A stretch of DNA of 64,000 nt from Flavobacteriaceae bacterium Ga0077528. Lineage in GTDB: Bacteria; Bacteroidota; Bacteroidia; Flavobacteriales; Flavobacteriaceae. Positions 49,877 through 58,475 of this stretch are shown here, piece after piece. Made by a program: the position numbers and the translations under genes. The notes beneath the pieces were generated by a model that did not search any database, was not told the DNA's origin, and was given only the letters and a program-made list of their open reading frames with translations. Positions within the stretch are counted from its first letter, which is position 1. Every line of letters begins with the position of its first letter. The stretch is taken from assembly GCA_001464475.1 (NCBI GenBank), contig LNDX01000001.1, positions 806,001 to 870,000 on the forward strand, in the 5' to 3' direction.

Positions 49877-49941
49877 GGAACTCAGATTTAAGAAATTAAT
49901 CAGATTATTAAAATTTCTCTGATTTCTCAAATCTGTGTTCC
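49877..49941. repeat. Imperfect palindrome between the Crp/Fnr and acetyltransferase genes
   Basis: GGAACTCAGATTTAAGAAAT...ATTTCTCAAATCTGTGTTCC: arms of about 25 bp pair with a few mismatches around an AT-rich loop. It fills the divergent promoter gap and could be a regulatory or repeat sequence. Confidence 0.6.
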
Positions 49942-49949
49942 AAAAAAGA

Positions 49950-49957
49950 TATTTTTG
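49950..49957 (+). promoter_or_regulatory. -7 box (TATTTTTG) for the acetyltransferase gene
   Basis: Exact TAnnTTTG ending 24 bases before the ATG at 49982. Confidence 0.45.
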
Positions 49958-49981
49958 TATAATACATCTATATTTCAAAAA

Positions 49982-50539
49982 ATGAAAACCGAAAAAGAAA
50001 AAATGCTCGATGGCGAAATCTATTTTGCTAATGATAAAGTTTTAATAGCTGAGCGATTACGTGCCAAAAAGTTACTTCACAGATTGAATGTCACCGAATA
50101 TGTAATGAATGGAAATTCGAGAAATATTCTACGCGAACTAATGCCAAACGCTCACAAAAGATTATACATCGAACCACCATTTCACTGCGATTATGGTTAT
50201 AATATTAATTCAGGTGAAAATGTATATTTTAATGTGAATTGTGTAGTTCTTGATACCATGAAAATCGAAATTGGTAATAATGTTTTCTTTGGTCCAAATG
50301 TTCATATTTATACTGCAACGCATCCACTTGACGCTGTTGAAAGACGAACAGTTGAGTTTTCAAAACCAGTTTCAATAGGTGATGATTGTTGGATAGGAGG
50401 AAACTCGGTGATTTGTCCAGGTGTAAAAATTGGAAATGGTTGTACAATTGGCGCAGGTTCAGTTGTAACAAAAGATATTCCTGACAATTCACTCGCAGTT
50501 GGAAATCCTGCAAAAGTAATTCGGAAGTTAAACCAATAA
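49982..50539 (+). CDS. Maltose/galactoside O-acetyltransferase-like enzyme
   Basis: A 185-residue left-handed beta-helix acetyltransferase. An N-terminal Mac domain (EKEKMLDGEIYFANDKVLIAERLRAKKLLHRLN in pieces) precedes hexapeptide repeats: VYFNVNCVVLDTMKIEIGNNVFFGPNV, IGDDCWIGGNSVICPGVKIGNGCTIGAGSVV, ending LAVGNPAKVIRKL. The catalytic His in the THPLD segment is present. This is the maa/lacA group, which acetylates sugars; the true acceptor is unknown. The start at 49982 is the expected first Met; the upstream frame would include the promoter. Confidence 0.92.
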   Translation: MKTEKEKMLDGEIYFANDKVLIAERLRAKKLLHRLNVTEYVMNGNSRNILRELMPNAHKRLYIEPPFHCDYGYNINSGENVYFNVNCVVLDTMKIEIGNNVFFGPNVHIYTATHPLDAVERRTVEFSKPVSIGDDCWIGGNSVICPGVKIGNGCTIGAGSVVTKDIPDNSLAVGNPAKVIRKLNQ

Positions 50540-50545
50540 AAATAG

Positions 50546-50613
50546 TTAAACCATTAAGATAGTTAAGTTCATTAAGTCTTAGCTTAATTTTCTTAAATCT
50601 CTTAATGGTTTAA
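50546..50613. repeat. Palindromic repeat left of the aminotransferase gene
   Basis: Perfect 13-bp termini TTAAACCATTAAG / CTTAATGGTTTAA. Its reverse complement closely matches the element at 51885-51950, so the two flank the gene in inverted orientation. Confidence 0.85.
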
Positions 50614-50659
50614 AAAAAAAACCTCAAAGTTGGAATTTGGAATTTATTTTTTTGGAATT

Positions 50660-51850
50660 TTACACCAATGCTTCTTTAATACGTTTCATAGCTTCAGCTA
50701 ATAACTCTTCACTAGTCGCATAAGAAAAACGAATACAGTTTGGATTTCCAAATGCATCACCTGTTACAGTTGCAACATTAGCTTCTGCCAATAAATACAT
50801 CGAAAAATCATCAGCATTATTGATTAATTTTCCACGTAAAGTTTTTCCAAAATAATAAGAAACATCAGGGAAAACGTAAAATGCACCTTCAGGAACATTT
50901 AGTTTGAAACCTGGAATTTCTTTAACTAAACCAACTACTAAATCTCTACGATTTTTGAAAGCTGAAACCATTTCGTTCAACACACTTGGATCAGCATCAA
51001 CTGCGGTAATTGTAGCTCTTTGAGCAATAGAATTCGCTCCAGAAGTAACTTGTCCTTGCATTTTTGTACAAGCTTTTGCAATAACTTCAGGCGCACCGAT
51101 GTATCCAATTCTCCAACCAGTCATAGCAAATGCTTTAGCAACACCGTTTACAGTTATCGTTCTGTCGAACATTCCGTCAATAGTTGCTATACTGCAAAAA
51201 GTTCCAGAGAAATTAATGTGTTCGTAGATTTCATCTGAAACTACATAAATTTCGTTTGTTTGATTCAATATCACTTTTGACAAAGCCGTCAATTCTTCAC
51301 GATTATATACAGAACCACTAGGATTACATGGTGAACTATACCAAATCATTTTAGTTTTTGGAGTAATAGCTTTTTCTAATTGTTGTGGTGTAATTTTGAA
51401 ATCACTTTCAACCGAAGTTGGAACTTCAACTGGAATTCCGCCAGCCATTTTTATAATTTCAAAGTAAGAAACCCAATATGGTGCCGGAAGAATTACTTCA
51501 TCACCTTCATTAATCATACATTGAGCAATGTTGTATAAAGATTGTTTTGCTCCAGTAGATACCACAATATTTGCAGGTTTGTAATCTAAATTATTATCAC
51601 GTTTAAATTTTCTACAAATAGCTTCTTTCAATTCCATATAACCATCAACAGGTGAGTAAGTTGAGTAGTTTTCGTCAATAGCTTTTTTAGCCGCTTCTTT
51701 GATGAAATCAGGTGTGTTAAAATCGGGTTCACCCAAACTTAAACTGATAATGTCTTTTCCTTGTGCTTTTAATTCTCTTGCCAATGCTGCCATAGCAAGA
51801 GTTTGTGATGTCGATAGTTGATTAATTCTGTCTGATAATGGGTTGCTCAT
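50660..51850 (-). CDS. aspC: Class I PLP aminotransferase (aspartate aminotransferase-like)
   Basis: A 396-residue PLP enzyme. Domain landmarks: MAALARELKAQGKDIISLSLGEPDFNTPD, VSTGAKQSLYNIAQ, WYSSPCNPSGSVYN, VVSDEIYEHINF, and PLP-lysine in VNGVAKAFAMTGWRIGYIG (SxSKxFxMTGWR-type site with VAKAFAMTGW). This is the aspartate aminotransferase 1b group common in Bacteroidota; related enzymes with other amino-acid preferences are possible. The gene is bracketed by two inverted copies of a palindromic repeat. Confidence 0.92.
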   Translation of the reverse strand: MSNPLSDRINQLSTSQTLAMAALARELKAQGKDIISLSLGEPDFNTPDFIKEAAKKAIDENYSTYSPVDGYMELKEAICRKFKRDNNLDYKPANIVVSTGAKQSLYNIAQCMINEGDEVILPAPYWVSYFEIIKMAGGIPVEVPTSVESDFKITPQQLEKAITPKTKMIWYSSPCNPSGSVYNREELTALSKVILNQTNEIYVVSDEIYEHINFSGTFCSIATIDGMFDRTITVNGVAKAFAMTGWRIGYIGAPEVIAKACTKMQGQVTSGANSIAQRATITAVDADPSVLNEMVSAFKNRRDLVVGLVKEIPGFKLNVPEGAFYVFPDVSYYFGKTLRGKLINNADDFSMYLLAEANVATVTGDAFGNPNCIRFSYATSEELLAEAMKRIKEALV

Positions 51851-51884
51851 TGTTGTGTTGTTGATTATACTAATTATAAAAATT

Positions 51885-51950
51885 TAAACCATTAAGAGAT
51901 TAAGAAAATTAAGTTTAGCTTAATGGACCTTAATGACTTAATGGTTTAAA
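51885..51950. repeat. Palindromic repeat right of the aminotransferase gene
   Basis: Same 13-bp termini TTAAACCATTAAG / CTTAATGGTTTAA as the copy at 50546-50613, 66 bp long; matches the reverse complement of that copy over most of its length. Confidence 0.85.
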
Positions 51951-51969
51951 TAATCTTCATTTTAATTTT

Positions 51970-53067
51970 TTACGATAACTGAGGTTGTCTTCCTAAATCT
52001 CTCAAATGGGTAAAGTGCGAATAAATTGCAGCTCTAGTTGTTTTGAATTCATAATAAGGAAGATTACATTCTTTTGCAGTTTCTCTTACAAATTCAGCTA
52101 TTTTATTGTAATGAATATGGCTGATATTTGGAAAAATATGATGCTCAATTTGATGGTTTAATCCGCCAGTATAATAGTTTACTAACCAATTTTTCGGAGC
52201 AAAATTAGCAGTAGTATACAATTGATGAATTGCCCAAGTATTTTCTATTTCTCCTTCATCATTTGGAATTGGATTATCAGTTTCATGAACTACGTGAGCC
52301 AATTGGAATACAACACTCAGAATAACTCCGGCTGTGTAGTGCATGATAAAGAATCCGATTAGAACTTGCCACCAACTTACATGTCCAACAAGAATTGGAA
52401 TTACAATCCACATTGAAAAATAAATAACTTTCGTAATCACTAATGTTGTCCAACGAATTACAGGTTTTTTAAACTCTCCATAAGATAAATTTCTCTTTAA
52501 ATAACGTCTCATTTGTTGAAAATCGGTTGTTATTGCCCAATTGAAAGTCAACAATCCGTAAAGAATGAATGAATAATAATGTTGGAATTTATGATGACTG
52601 TACCATTTTGCCTCTTTGGTAAAACGCAAAATTCTTCCAGCTTCTAAGTCTTCATCATGACCAAGAATGTTAGTATACGTATGGTGCAAAACATTGTGTT
52701 GTACTTGCCAATTGTAAACGTTACCAGCAAGAATATAAATGCTTCCGCCCATGAATTTATTAACCCAACCTTTGTTAGAATAGGCGCCGTGATTTCCATC
52801 GTGCATTACATTCATTCCAACGCCAGCCATTCCAACTCCAATTACTACGTTAAGTAAAAGATAAGCCCAAAAAGGCATTTCCATTGCTAGTAAAAAGAAA
52901 TAAGGCGTTAAGAAAATGGTAAACATTACAATTGTTTTTAAATGTAATTTCCAGTTTCCGGTTTTATCAATGTTGTTTTCTTTAAAATAATCGTTTACTC
53001 TTTTATTTAAAGTTCTAAAAAATTTAAGATTGTCGTTTTTAGAAAAGACAGGTGTTGTGGTATTCAT
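51970..53067 (-). CDS. Membrane fatty acid desaturase (acyl-CoA/front-end type)
   Basis: A 365-residue integral membrane di-iron desaturase. The three His boxes are present: HDGNH (in NVMHDGNHGAYS), HHTYTNILGHDED-type second box (NVLHHTYTN), and NHQIEHHIFP as the third. Several membrane helices (residues ~45-85, 155-180, 205-240) surround them. The Gln-containing last box is typical of linoleoyl-CoA/front-end desaturases, without a fused cytochrome b5. It changes membrane unsaturation, perhaps in cold adaptation; the regiospecificity cannot be read. Confidence 0.92.
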   Translation of the reverse strand: MNTTTPVFSKNDNLKFFRTLNKRVNDYFKENNIDKTGNWKLHLKTIVMFTIFLTPYFFLLAMEMPFWAYLLLNVVIGVGMAGVGMNVMHDGNHGAYSNKGWVNKFMGGSIYILAGNVYNWQVQHNVLHHTYTNILGHDEDLEAGRILRFTKEAKWYSHHKFQHYYSFILYGLLTFNWAITTDFQQMRRYLKRNLSYGEFKKPVIRWTTLVITKVIYFSMWIVIPILVGHVSWWQVLIGFFIMHYTAGVILSVVFQLAHVVHETDNPIPNDEGEIENTWAIHQLYTTANFAPKNWLVNYYTGGLNHQIEHHIFPNISHIHYNKIAEFVRETAKECNLPYYEFKTTRAAIYSHFTHLRDLGRQPQLS

Positions 53068-53092
53068 AAATTTGGAATTCTAATAATTTGTT

Positions 53093-53100
53093 CAAAGGTA
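53093..53100 (-). promoter_or_regulatory. -7 box (TACCTTTG) for the desaturase gene
   Basis: Exact TAnnTTTG on the minus strand, 25 bases before the ATG. Confidence 0.45.
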
Positions 53101-53155
53101 AATATTATATTTTTTTTAGAAGTAAAAACAAATCATAATTATTAACCAAAAAGAC

Positions 53156-53163
53156 TATTTTTG
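53156..53163 (+). promoter_or_regulatory. rsmG: -7 box (TATTTTTG) for rsmG
   Basis: Exact TAnnTTTG, 15 bases before the ATG at 53179. An in-frame TTG at 53161 lies inside this box and is therefore an unlikely start. Confidence 0.45.
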
Positions 53164-53178
53164 TTGAAAATTCAATTT

Positions 53179-53799
53179 ATGGAAGAAATTCTAAAGCAAT
53201 TTCCAAATCTTACTGATAATCAGATACAACAATTTGAAATGTTGCAAAATTTATATGAAGATTGGAACGCTAAAATCAATGTAATTTCGAGAAAAGATAT
53301 CGATGAGTTGTATACACGTCACGTTTTACATTCGTTAGGGATTGCTAGAGTTTTAGAATTCAAATCGGGTTCTAAAATTATGGATGTTGGAACTGGTGGA
53401 GGTTTTCCTGCAATTCCATTGGCTATTTTATTTCCAGAAGCTAATTTTTATGCCATTGATATTATTGCCAAAAAAATAAAAGTAGTTAATGAAGTAATCA
53501 AAGCTCTAGGATTAAAAAATATTAAAGCCGAACAAAAAAGAGCTGAGATAGTTGAACACGACTTCGATTTTATTGTAAGTCGCGCCGTTACGAATATGCC
53601 CGATTTTGTTAGTTGGGTGAAAGGAAAAATGAAAACCAAATCGAAACACGAATTAGAAAATGGAATTTTATATTTAAAAGGTGGCGATTTGTCTGAAGAG
53701 TTGAAAGATTTTCCAAAAGCAACCGAATACAATTTATCCGATTATTTTTCTGATGAATTTTTTGAAACCAAAAAAGTAGTTCATTTACCATTGAAATAA
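53179..53799 (+). CDS. rsmG: 16S rRNA (guanine-N7) methyltransferase RsmG (GidB)
   Basis: A 206-residue Rossmann-fold methyltransferase that modifies G527 of 16S rRNA. The GidB segments are present: LTDNQIQQFEMLQNLYEDWNAKINVISRKD in pieces, IMDVGTGGGFPAIPLAILFPEANFYAIDI, KKIKVVNEVIKALGLKNIK and FIVSRAVTNMPDFVSWVKG. Loss of this methyl group is linked in other bacteria to low-level streptomycin resistance. The start at 53179 gives MEEILKQFPNL, the usual N-terminus. A terminator follows directly. Confidence 0.95.
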   Translation: MEEILKQFPNLTDNQIQQFEMLQNLYEDWNAKINVISRKDIDELYTRHVLHSLGIARVLEFKSGSKIMDVGTGGGFPAIPLAILFPEANFYAIDIIAKKIKVVNEVIKALGLKNIKAEQKRAEIVEHDFDFIVSRAVTNMPDFVSWVKGKMKTKSKHELENGILYLKGGDLSEELKDFPKATEYNLSDYFSDEFFETKKVVHLPLK

Positions 53800-53800
53800 A

Positions 53801-53823
53801 AAAGTCTCCAATTTGGAGACTTT
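53801..53823. terminator. Bidirectional terminator after rsmG
   Basis: 11-bp stem AAAGTCTCCAA / TTGGAGACTTT around a single base, with an A-tract left and T-tract right, between convergent genes. Confidence 0.85.
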
Positions 53824-53830
53824 TTAGTTT

Positions 53831-56113
53831 TTAACCTTTTATTATTTTCTTAGTGACACTTCCTTGACTATTTTTTAATGTTACTAAGTAAACACCGTTT
53901 GATAGTGAAATAGGGATTTCAAGTAAACCATTAATAGTTTGATTATTCATTTCAACAATAGTTTTTCCAAGTATATCTTTCACAACTATTGAGGCATTTT
54001 CTATAGTATAGTTTGAGTTAATTTGTAAACTATTCTGAATCGGGTTTTGAATCCAAAAACTATTTAAAGCTAAATTTTCATTATTTGTTAAAATTGGATT
54101 TAAAATTTCTGCTAAAGCAAATGCTGTGTTTTGGGCGTTTAAAGTAACGTGATTTTCATTTACTGTTGGAATTGAAGAGGCAGCAAATGGCGTAGTTGAA
54201 CTACTATTTATTGGAGCATAAAGATTTGTTGTATTTGAAACTGCCATAGAACTCCATGCTGGAATAAAACAAAAGTAGTCAACTAATAAATTATCAAAAA
54301 ACTCTGTAAGTAAAGGGTCTGTTCCAGCTCCAGCTTGAAAACCAGCCATGTCAAATCTTCCTCCTGGAGCAGAGTCTAAACCATCTGTATAAGTTGGTGA
54401 TTTTGAGTTAGCAGCGCTTTCATAACCAGTTATCCAGAAAAATAAAAAATATTGTTGTCCTCTAAATCGACTAACTTCATTAGTTTGATTCGCAGCTGGT
54501 GTAAATCTTAAATTAATTATAGCTCTCTGTGTTGAAGTTACGTTAAAAGTATGGTTCATCGCTTCAAAGTTAGGAGAATAATTCATAGTGCCATTTCCTG
54601 CACCATTTGAAATAGAAACATTTCTTGTGTTAACAGGAAATCCCATAGTGTTGAGTTCAGTTTGAAATGCATTTCTAAAATTAGGTGCTCCAGTTGGAAG
54701 TAGAGAGTTTGAAGCTGTATTAAATTCAAAAGCACTTCCTGATTGTAGGTGTCCTTCAAAATGATCAATCAACATTTGTTTAGCAGCCGGACTTTTAATT
54801 AAACCATCAACTACTGGCTGAACAGCGGTGCTTCCAAGTGGTCCGTAAGCCATATAATTAAATAAATGTTGAAAACCAATTGGAACGTTTGCCCCAAGAT
54901 GTGGTGAATCAAAAGAAATGTACAATCTTGTTTGATGAGATAAATTATTCATTTCCATATAACGAAGAGCATAACGTGATATCAATCCGCCCATACTTGG
55001 ACCGATAACTACATTTTGCTCGCTGCCTACTTTTTGTGCATTAATTTGGTTTATCAATTCAACCAAAATCATTGCATTTCGTTGAATGTAATCAACGCCA
55101 CCATCAACTACAGTACTTGTACCTGTTCTTGTATAAACTGGAAAGTTTAAAATAATTACATCAAATCCTTGTGCTCTTAAATCGTTAGCCAAATTTTGAC
55201 CTGTTCCATAATTTAATGATTGATAAATTATTGTGCTGTTTCTTGAGTCACCTGGGTCAAAACCATCTACTAAAAAAATAGGTTTGTCTAAAACTCCATT
55301 TGTGGTATCCATAAAAAGTTCATATTCACCTTGCCCAAAATAGGGTGCAGTTTCGTTATAACCTTGATAAGCAATGGTTGAGGTAATAGGTAAAACTACA
55401 TTTGGCGCTTGGACTTCATTATTTTTCCCTTGAATATTTTCAATAGATGTGATTTCAATTTCAAATGAATTTTGAACTTTGCTACCATCTGTAAATTCAA
55501 TTTTATAATCAACTATTTGTTTGCCAGTTTCTTTGAAATTTAGTTGAAAAGGTTTGTTAAAATTGATTTTTACCCAATTAGAATCTTCTAGTTTTAGTTC
55601 AACGGAAAGAATTTTTTTATTGGTAGAATTTAAAATAAAATCTTCTTTAAGTAGAAGTGTGTTACTATTTGTTTTACTTAATAAAGTCGATAGAAGACTA
55701 ACAGTGTGTTTTTCAAAAACATCAGTAGCATTTGGTTTAACAATATATTGATTGTTTTGAAGAAAAACATCGCCCTTATCAATTGAAGTTCTTTTTAGAG
55801 TTTCATACTCAGTGATTAAAATAGCTAACGGAATTTGTTTAGTTGCTTTTCCTAAGTTGGCTTCGTTTTTTAAAACTTCATATTTTGGTAAGCGTTGTAA
55901 GAAATCAGCTCTTTGAATTTCATGGTAAAACTGATTGAAAGTATTTGCATCAATGGGTTTAGAGCCAATTGTTGCTGCTTTTGACAAATCAAAAACTCTA
56001 TCGTGTAGGATTTTAGTTTCGGTTTTTTCTTTCAATAAATCATAAGTCTTATCTTGGCTATAGCCAAATATTGAAAAAAGAAAAATAAATAATAAAGTAA
56101 TTTTTGACTTCAT
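53831..56113 (-). CDS. T9SS-secreted alpha/beta hydrolase-like protein, type A sorting domain
   Basis: A 760-residue exported protein with signal peptide MKSKITLLFIFLFSIFGYSQ. The first ~270 residues have no recognised domain. The region ~275-600 is an alpha/beta-hydrolase fold: DKPIFLVDGFDPGDSRNSTIIYQSLN in pieces, DLRAQGFDVIILNFPVYTRTG, and the nucleophile elbow IGPSMGGLISRYALRYME. This resembles PGAP1-like/lipase enzymes. The last ~80 residues are a type A T9SS sorting domain (IENASIVVKDILGKTIVEMN, LSNGVYLVTLKNSQGSVTKKIIKG). An extracellular esterase or lipase role is inferred. Confidence 0.87.
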   Translation of the reverse strand: MKSKITLLFIFLFSIFGYSQDKTYDLLKEKTETKILHDRVFDLSKAATIGSKPIDANTFNQFYHEIQRADFLQRLPKYEVLKNEANLGKATKQIPLAILITEYETLKRTSIDKGDVFLQNNQYIVKPNATDVFEKHTVSLLSTLLSKTNSNTLLLKEDFILNSTNKKILSVELKLEDSNWVKINFNKPFQLNFKETGKQIVDYKIEFTDGSKVQNSFEIEITSIENIQGKNNEVQAPNVVLPITSTIAYQGYNETAPYFGQGEYELFMDTTNGVLDKPIFLVDGFDPGDSRNSTIIYQSLNYGTGQNLANDLRAQGFDVIILNFPVYTRTGTSTVVDGGVDYIQRNAMILVELINQINAQKVGSEQNVVIGPSMGGLISRYALRYMEMNNLSHQTRLYISFDSPHLGANVPIGFQHLFNYMAYGPLGSTAVQPVVDGLIKSPAAKQMLIDHFEGHLQSGSAFEFNTASNSLLPTGAPNFRNAFQTELNTMGFPVNTRNVSISNGAGNGTMNYSPNFEAMNHTFNVTSTQRAIINLRFTPAANQTNEVSRFRGQQYFLFFWITGYESAANSKSPTYTDGLDSAPGGRFDMAGFQAGAGTDPLLTEFFDNLLVDYFCFIPAWSSMAVSNTTNLYAPINSSSTTPFAASSIPTVNENHVTLNAQNTAFALAEILNPILTNNENLALNSFWIQNPIQNSLQINSNYTIENASIVVKDILGKTIVEMNNQTINGLLEIPISLSNGVYLVTLKNSQGSVTKKIIKG

Positions 56114-56169
56114 AGTTTCTTAGTTTTGATTTTCGAAGATACAAAAAATTAGTAATCAGCCAAATAAAA

Positions 56170-56199
56170 AAAAGCTCAAACATTTCTGATTGAGCTTTT
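56170..56199 (-). terminator. Terminator of pruA
   Basis: 10-bp stem AAAAGCTCAA / TTGAGCTTTT with a 10-base loop; on the minus strand it follows the pruA stop and runs into a T-tract. Confidence 0.82.
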
Positions 56200-56229
56200 C
56201 AAGTTTTACTTAGGACTTCGTACTTAAAA

Positions 56230-57858
56230 CTATTCTCCTAAAAACGGATATCTGTAATCTTCTGGAGTTACGAAAGTTTCTTTTATAGTTCTTGGCGAAA
56301 CCCAACGCAATAAGTTTTGCATTGAACCTGCTTTATCGTTAGTTCCAGATGCTCTTGCGCCTCCAAAAGGTTGCATTCCGACAACAGCTCCAGTTGGCTT
56401 GTCGTTGATATAGAAATTTCCTGCAGCGTTTTCTAAAGCTTTTGTTGCTTCAATTGTAGCATATCGGTCTTGACTGAAAATAGCACCAGTTAAAGCATAT
56501 TCTGAAGTTTCATCAACTAATTTTAAAGTTTCGTTCCATTTAGCATCTTCATACACATAAATGGTAATTACAGGACCAAAAAGTTCTGTTTCCATTGTAG
56601 TGTATTTCGGATTTGTAGTAACGATAACTGTTGGTTCTATGAAATATCCTTTCGATTTATCATAATTTCCACCAAGGATAATTTCTGCATCTGCATCTTT
56701 TTTAGCTTGGTCTATATAACTTGCTAATTTGTCAAAAGAACCTTCGTGAATTACTGCTGTAATGAAGTTTGAAAAATCTTCTGGACTTCCCATTTTCATT
56801 GAATTTACATCAATAATTAATTGCTCTTTTACGGCTGGCCATAAACTTTGAGGAATGTAAGCTCTTGAGGCAGCAGAACATTTTTGACCTTGAAATTCAA
56901 AGGCACCACGAGTAATTCCGGTTACGACTTGCTTTATATTTGCTGATGGATGTGCAACTACGAAATCTTTTCCTCCAGTTTCTCCAACTATTCTAGGATA
57001 CGTTTTATATGAATGAATTTGTGTTCCAATTTTCTTCCAAATTTCTTTGAAAACAAATGTTGAACCTGTATAGTGAACTCCAGCAAAATCTGGTGATGCT
57101 AAAACAGTATCAGTAATCATCACTGGATCACCAAAAACTACATTAATAACTCCATCAGGAACACCTGCTTCTCTGAAAACGTCAATAATAATTTTAGCAG
57201 AAAAAACTTGGCTATCACTTGGTTTCCAAACTACTGTATTTCCCATTAAAGCCGCACTTGCAGGAAGATTAGCTGCAATTGCAGTAAAGTTAAAAGGAGT
57301 AATTGCATAAACAAAACCTTCTAACGGACGATATTCTACTTTATTCCAAACATCTGAGTTTGAAGTTGGTTGGTCTTGATAAATTTGCGTCATGAATTCT
57401 ACGTTGTAACGTAAAAAGTCAATCAATTCGCACGATGCATCAATTTCTGCTTGAAAAATGGTTTTTGATTGAGCAATCATGGTAGCAGCATTGATTCTTG
57501 CACGATATGGTCCGGCAATTAATTCAGCTGCTTTTAAAAAGATGGCTGCTCTGTGTTCCCAAGGCATTTGTGACCATTTCTTTCTAGCCTCTAATGCTGA
57601 AGCTATAGCTTTTTCAACATGTGATTTTTCAGCCAAATGATAAGTACCAACGATATGTTGATGGTCATGAGGCGCAGACATTGTTCGTGTGTTTCCAGTT
57701 TTAATTTGTTCTGAACCAATATACATTGGAACATCGATTGTTTCGTTCCACATTTTCTTATAGGCAGCTAAAACAGCTGCTTTTTCTGGAGAATTTGGAG
57801 CGTATGATTTTACAGGTTCATTAACCGCTTTTGGTACGTGAAAGAATCCTTTAGGCAT
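56230..57858 (-). CDS. pruA: L-glutamate gamma-semialdehyde dehydrogenase (P5C dehydrogenase)
   Basis: A 542-residue aldehyde dehydrogenase that oxidises glutamate semialdehyde to glutamate in proline catabolism. VEYRPLEGFVYAITPFNFTAIAANLPA in pieces gives the NAD site, the general-base Glu is in IVGETGGKDFVVAHP and the nucleophile Cys in EFQGQKCSAASRAYIP. The length and N-terminal KAVNEPVKSYAPNSPEKAAVLAAYKKM match the stand-alone eukaryote-like PruA typical of Bacteroidota, not the PutA fusion. No proline dehydrogenase gene is in the window. Confidence 0.95.
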   Translation of the reverse strand: MPKGFFHVPKAVNEPVKSYAPNSPEKAAVLAAYKKMWNETIDVPMYIGSEQIKTGNTRTMSAPHDHQHIVGTYHLAEKSHVEKAIASALEARKKWSQMPWEHRAAIFLKAAELIAGPYRARINAATMIAQSKTIFQAEIDASCELIDFLRYNVEFMTQIYQDQPTSNSDVWNKVEYRPLEGFVYAITPFNFTAIAANLPASAALMGNTVVWKPSDSQVFSAKIIIDVFREAGVPDGVINVVFGDPVMITDTVLASPDFAGVHYTGSTFVFKEIWKKIGTQIHSYKTYPRIVGETGGKDFVVAHPSANIKQVVTGITRGAFEFQGQKCSAASRAYIPQSLWPAVKEQLIIDVNSMKMGSPEDFSNFITAVIHEGSFDKLASYIDQAKKDADAEIILGGNYDKSKGYFIEPTVIVTTNPKYTTMETELFGPVITIYVYEDAKWNETLKLVDETSEYALTGAIFSQDRYATIEATKALENAAGNFYINDKPTGAVVGMQPFGGARASGTNDKAGSMQNLLRWVSPRTIKETFVTPEDYRYPFLGE

Positions 57859-57929
57859 ATCTTATATTTTGAAAATTAGACAATTTGATAAATAGACAAT
57901 TTAAATAATGCGAATTATTTAATTTGTAA

Positions 57930-57937
57930 CAAAAGTA
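57930..57937 (-). promoter_or_regulatory. pruA: -7 box (TACTTTTG), possible pruA promoter
   Basis: Exact TAnnTTTG on the minus strand, 71 bases before the pruA ATG. Between it and the gene is a short direct repeat TAGACAATTT (twice). Confidence 0.4.
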
Positions 57938-58022
57938 CAAAGGAAAATCTAAATTTTTGATAACAAATGTTACGAAACTTTTCGAGAGAAATTTCGGATA
58001 TATTTTTAAAAATAAAAGCTTA

Positions 58023-58409
58023 TTAATTTAAAGCGTAAGGTGCACTCAAACGAAATGTTGGCACGATTACTCTAAAATTTTTAGTTGTAGTGAAGTTAAT
58101 CATGTTGAAGAATCCGCGCATTGCTCCATGAGGAGAAGAAAGTAAGCAACCTGAACTATAGGTATGAGATTCTCCTGGTTTTAGAACTGGTTTTTTTCCA
58201 ATAACGCCTTCGCCATCAACTACTTCAACATCATTAAGTGAATCAAAAATTTCCCAATGACGTGAGGTTAATTGAACAGAATCTTTGCTGTGATTTTCGA
58301 TAGTTATCTCATAAGAAAAGGCAAAATGAATCTTATAGTTCTTGAAGTAGGTGCCTTCAAAACTAGTTACGACCGATATTTTTATGCCTCTTGTAATTTG
58401 AGAAACCAT
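58023..58409 (-). CDS. apaG: ApaG protein
   Basis: A 128-residue single-domain ApaG (fibronectin-like fold). FAFSYEITIENHSKDSVQLTSRHWEIFD in pieces, DGEGVIGKKPVLKPGESHTYSSGCLLSSPHGAMRGFFNM with the GxGxxG motif, and the C-terminal strand are conserved. ApaG is often annotated as a Co2+/Mg2+ efflux-associated protein, and its exact role is unsettled. The start at ATG 58409 gives MVSQITRGIKI. It lies between pruA and the T9SS plug-like gene. Confidence 0.93.
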   Translation of the reverse strand: MVSQITRGIKISVVTSFEGTYFKNYKIHFAFSYEITIENHSKDSVQLTSRHWEIFDSLNDVEVVDGEGVIGKKPVLKPGESHTYSSGCLLSSPHGAMRGFFNMINFTTTKNFRVIVPTFRLSAPYALN

Positions 58410-58431
58410 AATCAAACTTTTTGTAAAGTTA

Positions 58432-58439
58432 CAAAAATA
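58432..58439 (-). promoter_or_regulatory. apaG: -7 box (TATTTTTG) for apaG
   Basis: Exact TAnnTTTG on the minus strand, 22 bases before the ATG. Confidence 0.45.
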
Positions 58440-58475
58440 ATAAAAAAACCAATGTGATTTTTATGTTAAAGATTT

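Noticed and set aside
51885..51950. Terminator reading of the repeat right of the aminotransferase gene
   Set aside because: The 13-bp arms are AT-rich, no T-tract follows on either strand, and the copy lies upstream of the gene it is next to.
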